From Hoeflea algicola (lineage in GTDB: Bacteria > Pseudomonadota > Alphaproteobacteria > Rhizobiales > Rhizobiaceae), in assembly GCF_026619415.1 (NCBI RefSeq), contig NZ_JAOVZR010000001.1, positions 1,364,001 through 1,428,000 on the forward strand: a DNA stretch of 64,000 nt. The letters are read 5' to 3'. The notes under the pieces were generated by a model. It was given only the letters and a program-made list of their open reading frames with translations. It was not told the origin of the DNA and searched no databases. Below are positions 25,905 to 33,807 of the stretch, piece by piece. The translations under genes were made by a program, and so were the position numbers. The stretch's first letter is position 1, and each line of letters begins with the position of its first letter.

Positions 25905-26336
25905 ATGCGAACGACTGCTGACCGTATCCGTCACGCCCTGAGCTTCGAAATCATCGCCCTATTCATCGTCACCCCTGCCGGCGCCTGGGCATTTGGCGTT
26001 CCCATTCATGATATCGGCGTTGTCGCCATTATCAGCGCGACGATCGCCACCGGCTGGAACTACCTCTACAATCTGCTGTTTGATCACGCCCTGATGCGAT
26101 TAACCGGAACTGTCCGCAAGACAATCGCTATGCGCGTCGCTCATGCCACCCTGTTCGAGGCCGGGCTGCTGATTGTGCTGCTGCCATTCATCGCCTGGTA
26201 TCTCGGCATTGGCCTGATCGAGGCGCTGATGATGGATATCTCGTTTGCGCTGTTTTACCTGGTCTACGCGTTCATCTTCAACTGGGTCTACGACCTGATC
26301 TTTCCGCTGCCAGCACCGCAGACAAAATTCAGCTGA
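25905..26336 (+). CDS. PACE (proteobacterial antimicrobial compound efflux) family membrane protein
   Basis: A 143-residue membrane protein with four hydrophobic helices and two repeated halves, each beginning with R.R..HA. The first half is RTTADRIRHALSFEIIALF ending at GWNYLYNLLFDHA and the second is RVAHATLFEAGLLIV ending at FNWVYDLIF. This tandem BTP-domain layout matches the PACE/AceI efflux family, which exports biocides such as chlorhexidine and possibly polyamines. The ATG at 25905 behind GGGG is chosen; an in-frame TTG lies 4 codons upstream. It stands alone after a 262-bp gap following iorB, in which I see no gene. Confidence 0.85.
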   Translation: MRTTADRIRHALSFEIIALFIVTPAGAWAFGVPIHDIGVVAIISATIATGWNYLYNLLFDHALMRLTGTVRKTIAMRVAHATLFEAGLLIVLLPFIAWYLGIGLIEALMMDISFALFYLVYAFIFNWVYDLIFPLPAPQTKFS

Positions 26337-26399
26337 CTCCGGCAGCGTTTTGCTGCGTCTGCCCGGTACCCGCAGCGCATCACACAATTGAAGCAAAAA

Positions 26400-26423
26400 C
26401 GGCCGCGGATTGCTCCGCGGCCG
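26400..26423 (-). terminator. Intrinsic terminator after the second peptide-binding gene
   Basis: A 10-bp GC-rich stem (CGGCCGCGGA and its complement) with a TTGC loop. Read on the minus strand it is followed by TTTTTG, directly downstream of the stop of the substrate-binding gene at 26449. On the plus strand it is followed only by a weak T-rich stretch, but it may also stop the PACE transcript. Confidence 0.8.
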
Positions 26424-26448
26424 AATGGTTTTAGGATAAATCCTGAGA

Positions 26449-28056
26449 TCAGGAAAACCACCAGCGTTCAGTGAATTTGCCGCCATCAGATTGCCAGTTG
26501 GCCGCAACATTTTCATCATGCGTCAGTGACTTGGAATGGGCATGAATGAAGTTGGCCCACATGCTGACGATAGCCCCGCCATCATCCTGCAGAATCTTCT
26601 GCGCTTCCCAATACTGGCCCTTGCGCTTGGCATCGTCGGTTTCCGACCGCGCCATGACAACCAGATCATTGAACTTCGCAGCCGCCTCACCGTCTTTCCA
26701 GGCGGTATCATTCCACTCGGTGTCATTGGTATAGGCAGACGTGTACATCCAGTCCTGGGTCGGACGGCCACTCCAGTAGCACGCGCTCCAAGGCTTCTTG
26801 TTCCAGACGTTGGACCAGTAGCCATCGCTGGGCTCACGCACCAGTTCGATCTCGATTCCGGCTTCCTTGGCGGAAGCAGCGATCAGCTGAGCCGCATCGA
26901 CGGCGCCGGGGAATGCAGCGTCGGAAACAGACAGCTGGATCGCACCGGAATGGCCGGATTTCTTGTAATGTTCGGCAGCCTTTTCGGCGTCGAACTCATG
27001 CACCGGCAGTTCGGTGTTGAAGAACGGCATCGAGGCATTGACCGGCACGTCATTGCCAGCCTTACCGTGACCGAGCAAAATCTTGTCGACCAGCTCCTGG
27101 CGCTTGATAGCATATTTGAGTGCCATGCGCAGGTCGTAATTGTCGAAAGGAGCAGCGTTTACCCGCATCGGGAAGGTGTAATGCTGCGTGCCGGTTGTCT
27201 GAAGAATATCAAGTGTCGGCACACGAGCCAGCAGAGACACGGTTTTCGGATCGACATTGTCGATAAAATCGACATCGCCGTTCATGATCGCGTTCTGGCG
27301 CGCTGTAGTGTCGGCGAGCGTGATGAATTCAGCTTCGTCGAAATGCGCACGGCCTTCCTTGAAGAAGTTGGGATTGCGCTTCATCAAGGTGCGCACGCCA
27401 GCTTCATAGCTTTCAATGATATAGCCGCCGGTACCGATCGGGCTGTTGGCATCTTCGATCTGGCCATCCACGGAGGGCATGATCATGATGTGATAATCGG
27501 AAACGATATACGGGAAGTCGGCATTGCCGCCTTCGAGTTCGAAGATCACCCGGTTGTCGCCGTCCTTCTTGATTTCCTTGACCGCAGTCAACAGGCCTTT
27601 GGCGGCAGACTTGGAATTTTCATCGCGGTGGTAGTTGAACGTCGCGATCACATCGTCGGCGGTCATGGTCTTGCCGTTGTGGAATTCCACGCCCTTGCGC
27701 AGATCGAACACCCAAGTCTTGGCACCGTTTGACGGCTCAAAGGTTTCGGCCAGTTCGGCAATCAGTTTGCCGTCGTTGCCCACTTCGGTAAGCTGGTTGC
27801 CGCGGGCGTAGTTGATAGCCTGCGTCATCCCATTTTCAGAGGTGCCCGGATCAAGCGCATCGGTGGTCGAACCGTAGGAAGAGCCATAGCGCAGTTTGCC
27901 GCCACTCTTGGGTGTTGCAGCGAGCACATTCGTCGCCAGCGTCAGCGCCGATGGAACAGCCAAGCCGGCAGCAATGGCGGTCTTGATGAATTGCCGGCGG
28001 TCAATCTGGCCTTCGCTGAGCCAGCGCGCCTGTTTTTTCAGATATTCGTCTCTCAT
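26449..28056 (-). CDS. Peptide-type ABC transporter substrate-binding protein (Tat signal)
   Basis: A 535-residue SBP_bac_5 protein. The N-terminal region has DRRQFIK followed by a hydrophobic stretch ending in LATNVLAA, a clear twin-arginine export signal. Family features include GVEFHNGKTMTADDVIATFNYH, IGTGGYIIESYEAGVR and FDEAEFITLADTTAR. The ATG at 28056 follows GGAGAAAGCC. It is divergent from its permeases (28478, 29455) and ATPase genes (30366 onward), a common arrangement giving higher expression of the binding protein. Related Tat-exported binding proteins take up peptides or other zwitterionic compounds; the ligand is unknown. Confidence 0.92.
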   Translation of the reverse strand: MRDEYLKKQARWLSEGQIDRRQFIKTAIAAGLAVPSALTLATNVLAATPKSGGKLRYGSSYGSTTDALDPGTSENGMTQAINYARGNQLTEVGNDGKLIAELAETFEPSNGAKTWVFDLRKGVEFHNGKTMTADDVIATFNYHRDENSKSAAKGLLTAVKEIKKDGDNRVIFELEGGNADFPYIVSDYHIMIMPSVDGQIEDANSPIGTGGYIIESYEAGVRTLMKRNPNFFKEGRAHFDEAEFITLADTTARQNAIMNGDVDFIDNVDPKTVSLLARVPTLDILQTTGTQHYTFPMRVNAAPFDNYDLRMALKYAIKRQELVDKILLGHGKAGNDVPVNASMPFFNTELPVHEFDAEKAAEHYKKSGHSGAIQLSVSDAAFPGAVDAAQLIAASAKEAGIEIELVREPSDGYWSNVWNKKPWSACYWSGRPTQDWMYTSAYTNDTEWNDTAWKDGEAAAKFNDLVVMARSETDDAKRKGQYWEAQKILQDDGGAIVSMWANFIHAHSKSLTHDENVAANWQSDGGKFTERWWFS

Positions 28057-28192
28057 GGCTTTCTCCGTTTTGTTCCCAGAAATTTCTTGTGCTCATTTTG
28101 TTGGGTGAGATGTCGCTGAAAGAAGCGCCCACCTGTCGGTCATATCCTGTCCCCCTGACACCTGTTGTCAACCACTGACACTAAATCCATCA

Positions 28193-28222
28193 ATAGCATG
28201 GCCGGAGCAAGGCCATGGTCAA
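28193..28222 (-). promoter_or_regulatory. Candidate sigma-70 promoter for the substrate-binding gene (28057-28477 gap)
   Basis: In the 421-bp divergent gap, the minus strand has TTGACC (28217-28222) and TGCTAT (28193-28198) separated by 18 bp, about 135 nt upstream of the ATG at 28056. The rest of the gap is AT-richer than its surroundings, contains several TGACA-type half sites near 28155-28180, and has no convincing ORF. It presumably also holds the promoter of the divergent permease genes. Confidence 0.4.
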
Positions 28223-28477
28223 CAAATTTAAGATTAAAGCATTGACATCGATCATGGCCATTAACGAGGCAGATCTATATCCAGAGTAATCAACGCCGAT
28301 CATGTCCCCGTCTGCGCGCATATGGCAGTCAACTGTGATTAACTCGCAGCAGCCGGTTTACATTACAAGCCGAGTGACCAACAATACAACGAGTTGCTCA
28401 ATGGCCAACGCATGCCATTCAGCCGCAGTTCGGATGATGGCTCCAAGTCCATCCAATAATTCAGAAGGGATACGCCG

Positions 28478-29458
28478 TTGAATGCTGTTGTGGAGACAAT
28501 TCTCAAACGGCTTGGTCTCGGCATTGCCACGCTGTTCGTCGTCTCCGCCATCATCTTCAGCTCCATCTCGATGCTTCCCGGAGACTTCAGCGAAGCGGTG
28601 CTTGGTCAGGCCGCGACCAAGGAAACCGTCGCCGCGTTCCGCAAGGAACTGGGTCTCGATAAGCCGGCACCGATCCGTTATTTCGAGTGGGTCGGCTCCG
28701 TCCTTCAGGGCGATCTCGGAACTTCTTTCTCAGGCCGCAACGCATCCGGACAGGATCGCTCCCGCAAGGTCGTTGACCTGGTCATGCCACGGCTTTGGAA
28801 CACACTGTTTCTGGCCGGCGTTACTGCTCTGATCGCCGTACCGCTGGCACTGTTTCTGGGACTAACGGCAGCACTTTACCGCAACACCGCCTATGACCGA
28901 ATCGTCAATGGGGTGACGCTTACAACGATCTCGACGCCGGAATTTTTCGTCGCCTATATCCTGATCCTGTTCCTGGCCTCGCTGTGGCCGGTGTTTCCCT
29001 CTCTCGCCAACATTGATGTATCGACCGCCCTTGGCGAGCGGCTCTATCGCATAGCGCTGCCCGCACTGACGCTGACCCTGGTGATTGTCGCGCACATGAT
29101 GCGCATGACCCGCGCTGCCATCATCAATCTGCTGGCCAGTCCCTATATCGAGATGGCGCGGCTCAAGGGGGCCTCGCGCTCCCAGATCATTCTCAAACAC
29201 GCCCTGCCCAATGCCTGGGCGCCGATCGCCACCGTCATCGCCTTCAACCTGGCCTATCTGGTTGTCGGCGTGGTCGTGGTTGAAGTGGTGTTCGTCTACC
29301 CCGGCGTCGGTCAGTTGATGGTTGACGCCGTGACCAGCCGCGACATTCCCGTGGTTCAGGCCTGTGCGCTGATCTTCGCAGCGACCTACATCCTGCTTAA
29401 CCTGACCGCCGACATCATCGGCATCGTCACCAACCCGCGATTGTTGCACCCACGATGA
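28478..29458 (+). CDS. ABC transporter permease (DppB-like)
   Basis: A 326-residue inner-membrane permease. The first helix (GIATLFVVSAIIFSSISMLPGDF) and the periplasmic FRKELGLDKPAPIRYFEWVG are DppB-like, and the EAA loop is around RLKGASRSQIILKHALPNA. The start is a TTG at 28478 behind GAAGGGA with 7-nt spacing; internal ATG codons would remove the first helix. It overlaps the next permease gene by 4 nt (ATGA). It forms the translocation channel with the DppC-like subunit. Confidence 0.92.
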   Translation: MNAVVETILKRLGLGIATLFVVSAIIFSSISMLPGDFSEAVLGQAATKETVAAFRKELGLDKPAPIRYFEWVGSVLQGDLGTSFSGRNASGQDRSRKVVDLVMPRLWNTLFLAGVTALIAVPLALFLGLTAALYRNTAYDRIVNGVTLTTISTPEFFVAYILILFLASLWPVFPSLANIDVSTALGERLYRIALPALTLTLVIVAHMMRMTRAAIINLLASPYIEMARLKGASRSQIILKHALPNAWAPIATVIAFNLAYLVVGVVVVEVVFVYPGVGQLMVDAVTSRDIPVVQACALIFAATYILLNLTADIIGIVTNPRLLHPR

Positions 29459-30369
29459 GCGAGCAACCAGACACATACGCAGCTTCTGCCGAAGTCGGCG
29501 CTGTGCGTACCCGCCGCAGCCGCTTCGAACGGTTTGGCCTGTTGATGAAATCAGCCCCTCCGAGCGCCTGGTTTGGGATGACCGTGGTCGCCATTTACAT
29601 CCTTGTGGCGATTTTCGCCGATGTCATCGCGCCCTATGGCGAGGCAGAAATTCATTCTGCTGCCTTCGCACCATGGGGCGATGAGTTCTTTTTCGGCACC
29701 GACCAGATCGGCCGCGACGTGCTCACCCGGCTGATCTACGGCGCCCGCAACACCATGGGCATTGCGCTCGCGACCACGTTTCTGTCGTTTCTCATCGGCG
29801 GCGGCCTGGGCCTTGTGGCCGCCATCAATCGTCGTTGGCTTGACCAGGCGCTGAGCCGGTTCGTCGACGTTCTGATGGCAATTCCAAGCCTGATCTTTGC
29901 GCTGATGCTGCTGTCTATTTTCGGCTCCACCATCACCAGCCTGATCATCATCATCGCGGTGCTGGATTCCACCCGGGTCTTCCGCCTCACCCGCGCTGTT
30001 GCGGTTAATGTGGCTGTGATGGATTATGTGGAGGCAGCCAAGCTGCGCGGTGAAGGTCTCGGCTGGATCATGCGCCGGGAAATCTTGCCCAACATCATGC
30101 CGCCACTGGTAGCCGAATTCGGCCTGCGCTTCTGCTTTGTGTTCCTGACCATCGCCGCATTGTCTTTCCTCGGCGTCGGCATCCAGCCGCCGACGGCGGA
30201 CTGGGGTTCGATGGTACGGGCCAATGCTTCGCTGATTCAGTTCGCCAAATACGACATGACGGCGGCGATCACTCCCTTGCTTCCGGCTGCGGCGATTGCG
30301 CTTCTGACAGTCGCGGTGAATTTCATTGTCGACTGGTTCCTCCAGAAAACAAGCGGGCTCCGCGAATGA
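29455..30369 (+). CDS. ABC transporter permease (DppC-like)
   Basis: A 304-residue permease with an N-terminal cytoplasmic extension (RTRRSRFERFGLLMKSAPPS), one helix, then the DppC hallmark FFGTDQIGRDVLTRLIYGARNT. The EAA coupling region lies near AAKLRGEGLGWIMRREILPN, and the protein ends with [16 protein letters not shown]. It overlaps the preceding permease and the following ATPase genes by 4 nt each. It is part of the second peptide-type importer. Confidence 0.92.
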   Translation: MSEQPDTYAASAEVGAVRTRRSRFERFGLLMKSAPPSAWFGMTVVAIYILVAIFADVIAPYGEAEIHSAAFAPWGDEFFFGTDQIGRDVLTRLIYGARNTMGIALATTFLSFLIGGGLGLVAAINRRWLDQALSRFVDVLMAIPSLIFALMLLSIFGSTITSLIIIIAVLDSTRVFRLTRAVAVNVAVMDYVEAAKLRGEGLGWIMRREILPNIMPPLVAEFGLRFCFVFLTIAALSFLGVGIQPPTADWGSMVRANASLIQFAKYDMTAAITPLLPAAAIALLTVAVNFIVDWFLQKTSGLRE

Positions 30370-31517
30370 CCGTCACTCCCGTAACCAACCCCGAATCCTC
30401 GGCCGATTTCAGCAATGAAATCCTGTTGAAGATGCGCGACATCCGCATCGACGGCTATTCCGACGAGCAGTGGCACCCGATCATCAAGGGCGTCGACCTG
30501 ACGCTTCGCCGCGGCGAGATCATGGGGCTGATTGGCGAATCCGGCGCTGGCAAGTCCACCCTCGGCAAGGCCGCCATGGGCTACACCCAACCCGGCTGCA
30601 AACTGACCGGCGGCTCGATCATCTTCGACGGGATCGACCTGGCCAAAGCCAAGGACCGCGACAAGCGCCTGCTTTGGGGAACCCGCATTGCTTATGTGGC
30701 GCAATCGGCCGCCGCCTCTTTCAACCCGGCGCATCGGCTGATCGATCAGACCGTCGAAGCCGCCACTCGGCGTGGAATCCGGCCCGATGCGGAATCGCGC
30801 GCCGATGCGGTGGAACTGTTCAGGGCTCTGCAACTGCCCGATCCCGAAACCATCGGCAACCGCTATCCGCACCAGGTTTCAGGCGGACAGTTGCAGCGGG
30901 TGATGACCGCCATGGCAATGTCACCGCGCCCGGATCTGATCATCTTTGACGAACCCACTACAGCGCTTGACGTCACCACCCAGGTCGAAGTTCTGGCCTC
31001 GATGCGCAACATCGTCGCGGAATTCAACACGGCGGCGATCTACATCACCCATGATCTGGCCGTGGTGGCCCAGATGGCTGATTTCATCCAGGTGCTGCGC
31101 TACGGCGAAGAGGTTGAAGAGGCGCCGACCCGGCAAATGCTGACCAAGCCGGAAATGCCCTATACCAAATCGCTGTGGTCGGTCCGTTCGCTGGAAAAGC
31201 CCGAAGTCAAGGGAGAGGATATCGTCCTGTTCATCAACAACATCGACGCAGCCTATGGGCCGGTAAAGGTGCTGCACGATGTCTCCATCAAGCTGCCGCG
31301 CGGACGCACGGTTGCGGTTGTCGGAGAATCCGGTTCCGGCAAATCGACCACGGCACGGGTAATGACTGGATTGCTGCCGCCGCTCAGTGGTACCGTTACC
31401 TTCAATGGCGAAGAGCTGCCCGCCGCCTTGAAGGATCGCACCAAGGATCAGTTGCAGCGAGATCCAGATGATTTACCAGATGGCCGACACGGCAATGAAT
31501 CCGCGCCAGACGGTTGA
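30366..31517 (+). CDS. Double-domain peptide ABC ATPase, 5' part (frameshifted gene)
   Basis: This frame encodes the first nucleotide-binding domain complete (Walker [10 protein letters not shown], signature VSGGQLQRV, Walker [21 protein letters not shown]) and the start of a second one (Walker [10 protein letters not shown] near residue 325). The protein then runs into an unrelated [19 protein letters not shown] tail and stops. The reading frame is lost near 31460: the next frame continues the family sequence from the Q-loop onward (see 31468-32010). One extra base at about 31459-31462 accounts for the break. Joined, the gene would encode a 547-residue DppD-DppF fusion. If the indel is real, the second ATPase domain of this importer is defective. 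Confidence 0.8.
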   Translation: MTVTPVTNPESSADFSNEILLKMRDIRIDGYSDEQWHPIIKGVDLTLRRGEIMGLIGESGAGKSTLGKAAMGYTQPGCKLTGGSIIFDGIDLAKAKDRDKRLLWGTRIAYVAQSAAASFNPAHRLIDQTVEAATRRGIRPDAESRADAVELFRALQLPDPETIGNRYPHQVSGGQLQRVMTAMAMSPRPDLIIFDEPTTALDVTTQVEVLASMRNIVAEFNTAAIYITHDLAVVAQMADFIQVLRYGEEVEEAPTRQMLTKPEMPYTKSLWSVRSLEKPEVKGEDIVLFINNIDAAYGPVKVLHDVSIKLPRGRTVAVVGESGSGKSTTARVMTGLLPPLSGTVTFNGEELPAALKDRTKDQLQRDPDDLPDGRHGNESAPDG

Positions 31518-32010
31518 GGACATCATCGGTCGACCTCTCGAGTTCTACTTCGGCCTCAAGGGCAAGGCGCGCGAGGAGCGGATCCTCGAGCTACTGGACA
31601 TGATCGAGCTCGACGAGAGCTTCATGGACCGCCTGCCGTCCGAACTTTCCGGCGGTCAGAAACAACGCATCTGCATTGCCCGCGCGCTGGCGGCCCGGCC
31701 GGACGTCATCATCTGCGACGAGGTCACCTCCGCGCTCGACCAGATCGTGCAGGAAGGTATCCTGCAATTGCTGTTGCGGCTGCAGAGGAAGTACGACATC
31801 ACCTACTTGTTCATCACACATGACATCGCCACGGTGAAGGCTATTTCGGACGAAATCGTGGTGATGTTCGAGGGCGAAGTTGTCGAACAGGGGCTCAAAA
31901 GCGAGATTCTGTCGCCGCCCTTCCCCGCATACACCAAATTGCTGTTGTCGTCGGTTCCGGAGATGGATCCCGACTGGCTCACCAATCTCCTGGAAAAACG
32001 CGACGACTGA
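31468..32010 (+). CDS. Double-domain peptide ABC ATPase, 3' part (frameshifted gene)
   Basis: This 180-residue frame begins within the Q-loop of the second ATPase domain ([14 protein letters not shown]) and contains signature ELSGGQKQRICIARA, Walker B VIICDEVTSALD and FITHDIATVKA, but no Walker A, which lies in the upstream frame at about 31340. It overlaps the 5' part by 50 nt in the +1 frame. The internal ATG at 31468 is unlikely to be a natural start: no ribosome site precedes it and the fragment alone could not bind ATP. Best read as the 3' portion of the gene starting at 30366. Confidence 0.78.
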   Translation: MIYQMADTAMNPRQTVEDIIGRPLEFYFGLKGKAREERILELLDMIELDESFMDRLPSELSGGQKQRICIARALAARPDVIICDEVTSALDQIVQEGILQLLLRLQRKYDITYLFITHDIATVKAISDEIVVMFEGEVVEQGLKSEILSPPFPAYTKLLLSSVPEMDPDWLTNLLEKRDD

Positions 32011-32030
32011 CCGGTGCGGGCCAAGCCGTC

Positions 32031-32750
32031 TTATCTGGCAGCAATGAGAGCGGGCAGATCCGCCACCGAATCAATCAGCACATCGGCCAGTTCAGCCAGC
32101 GTCTGGCGTGTGCCGGTTCCGGACAGCACCCCGATCGCAGCTCCCGCACCGGCAGCCCGAGCCATCTCCATATCGTGGCCATTATCGCCAACCATGGCGA
32201 TCTCGGCAGGGCTCAGGCCCAGATGAGACGCATAGGCATTGATCATGCCCGGCCCCGGTTTCGGGCCATGCCCGCTGTCATAGCCGGCGATGAAGCTGAT
32301 ATGCCGTGACACCCCCAAAACCTCGACGGTTCGGCGGATACTGGCTTCGCCGTCACTCGAAGCGATACCCAGCAAGAACCCGGCTTCGGTCAGCGTTTGC
32401 ATCAGCGCCGTTAGGTCACAAATCGGCCATGGAGACTCAGCGCCCTCGACAAAGATCCTGTCGAGAAGGCGCATCAGTTCTTCGGGGGAAAATGGGCTAC
32501 CATGCGCCACCATGTGCGCGGCGATCTCGCCAGCATTCGCCGCTGCAAACATGCTGTCAGCGCGAGTCTTGCCGGTGAGCGGGTCCATGCCGCATTTATC
32601 AAGCAGGACATCGGCCAGCGCGGCATCTCCGTTTGCCGCAATCAATGCCCCCTTGCGGTTGGTGTCCGCCCAGGTCTTGTCAAAGTCGACCAGCGTACCA
32701 TCCTTGTCGAACAGGATTGCCTTGATCTCGCTACTCAATTTCCATGTCAT
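32031..32750 (-). CDS. HAD superfamily hydrolase (phosphoglycolate phosphatase-like)
   Basis: A 239-residue haloacid-dehalogenase-type phosphatase. Motif I is LFDKDGTLVDFDKTW with the nucleophilic aspartate, motif II is the serine in GIASSDGE, motif III the lysine in GHGPKPGPGM, and motif IV GDNGHDMEMARAAG. The ATG at 32750 is preferred; an upstream in-frame GTG (32771) would add seven residues. It is convergent with the broken ATPase gene and divergent from the alpha/beta hydrolase gene at 32836. Small-molecule phosphatase activity is likely; the substrate is unknown. Confidence 0.85.
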   Translation of the reverse strand: MTWKLSSEIKAILFDKDGTLVDFDKTWADTNRKGALIAANGDAALADVLLDKCGMDPLTGKTRADSMFAAANAGEIAAHMVAHGSPFSPEELMRLLDRIFVEGAESPWPICDLTALMQTLTEAGFLLGIASSDGEASIRRTVEVLGVSRHISFIAGYDSGHGPKPGPGMINAYASHLGLSPAEIAMVGDNGHDMEMARAAGAGAAIGVLSGTGTRQTLAELADVLIDSVADLPALIAAR

Positions 32751-32835
32751 GATGCGTTTCCGGTTTGACACAAGCTGTGCCCCGCGCTTGCATGGGCGTC
32801 AACACCGGGACCCGAACCTTTCCGAGGATTTTCCA

Positions 32836-33783
32836 TTGCGCCCCTCACCCTACGACACGCTGATCGATGACGAAACATGGTCGTTCATCGACAAATCGAA
32901 TGCGTTTTACCCTGCGGATGCGACCAGTCTCGATCATGCCGGACAACGTCGCGTCTATGATGAGTTGTGTCAGGCTTTTGACGCAGGACGCCCACCCTCT
33001 GTAACGGTGCGTGACTTCTCGGTGCGCGGCCCGCAAGCCCCGATCCCGCTACGACAATATCTTCCTGACGCTTCAGCGCCCAAAGCATGCGTGCTGTACC
33101 TGCATGGTGGCGGCTTCGTCCTCGGCGGATTGGAAAGCCATGACAGCATTTGCGCGGAGATCTGCGACCGCACCGGCTATCAGGTCATATCAGTCGATTA
33201 CCGGCTGGCGCCTGAACATCTCCATCCCGCCCAGGTCGAGGATGCGCTTGCCACCTTCCGCCATGTCGCCAGCGATTACGCACTTCCGATCATCCTGTGC
33301 GGCGACAGCGCCGGCGGCAATCTGGCCGCAGCAGTTGCATCGGCAACTCGCGGCCAGGCGCTGGCCCCAGCAGCACAGGTCTTGATCTACCCCGCCCTTG
33401 GCGCCGACACGTCGAAAGGCACATTCGTCAGCCACGCCCATGCGCCGATGCTGACCACTGCCGACATGCTCTATTACGATGATTTGCGCTCGGGTGGCGC
33501 GTCACCCGTCGATGAGCCCTTATTCACGCCACTCGCCGCACCGAATTTTACCGGCATACCGCCGACGCTGGTCTTCACCGCCGAATGCGATCCGCTGTCA
33601 GGCGATGGTCCTGACTATTGCGCCCGCCTCACCCGGACTGGCGGCAAAGCTATCTGCTTTGAAGAAAAAGGCCTGGTTCACGGCTATCTGCGCGCCCGGC
33701 ATTCGGTGCTCCGCGCACGTGACAGCTTTGCCCGCATGATTTCAGGCATCAAAACGCTCGGTGCGGGCGAATGGCCCTATTGA
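32836..33783 (+). CDS. Alpha/beta hydrolase, hormone-sensitive lipase family
   Basis: A 315-residue esterase-type hydrolase with oxyanion-hole motif YLHGGGFVLGG, nucleophile elbow CGDSAGGNLAAAV, acid residue region AECDPLSGDGPDY and the catalytic histidine in GLVHGYLRARH. The start is taken as a TTG at 32836, behind GAGG with 8-nt spacing; the open frame extends further upstream but overlaps the divergent HAD gene and has no family similarity there. Such enzymes cleave short acyl esters or amides; arylformamidases belong to a related branch, so a kynurenine-formamidase role is possible but unsupported by position. Confidence 0.82.
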   Translation: MRPSPYDTLIDDETWSFIDKSNAFYPADATSLDHAGQRRVYDELCQAFDAGRPPSVTVRDFSVRGPQAPIPLRQYLPDASAPKACVLYLHGGGFVLGGLESHDSICAEICDRTGYQVISVDYRLAPEHLHPAQVEDALATFRHVASDYALPIILCGDSAGGNLAAAVASATRGQALAPAAQVLIYPALGADTSKGTFVSHAHAPMLTTADMLYYDDLRSGGASPVDEPLFTPLAAPNFTGIPPTLVFTAECDPLSGDGPDYCARLTRTGGKAICFEEKGLVHGYLRARHSVLRARDSFARMISGIKTLGAGEWPY

Positions 33784-33807
33784 GGATGAAGCATTGCGCC
33801 AGCCCGA

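Noticed and set aside
26536..27732. Open frame of 398 codons on the plus strand opposite the second peptide-binding gene
   Set aside because: Antisense to a clear SBP_bac_5 gene; composition is that of a mirror frame and no ribosome site precedes it.
31440..31520. Programmed ribosomal frameshift in the double ATPase
   Set aside because: No slippery heptamer, stop codon in the shift site or stimulatory stem-loop is visible; such ATPases are not known to need frameshifting, so a simple indel is more likely.
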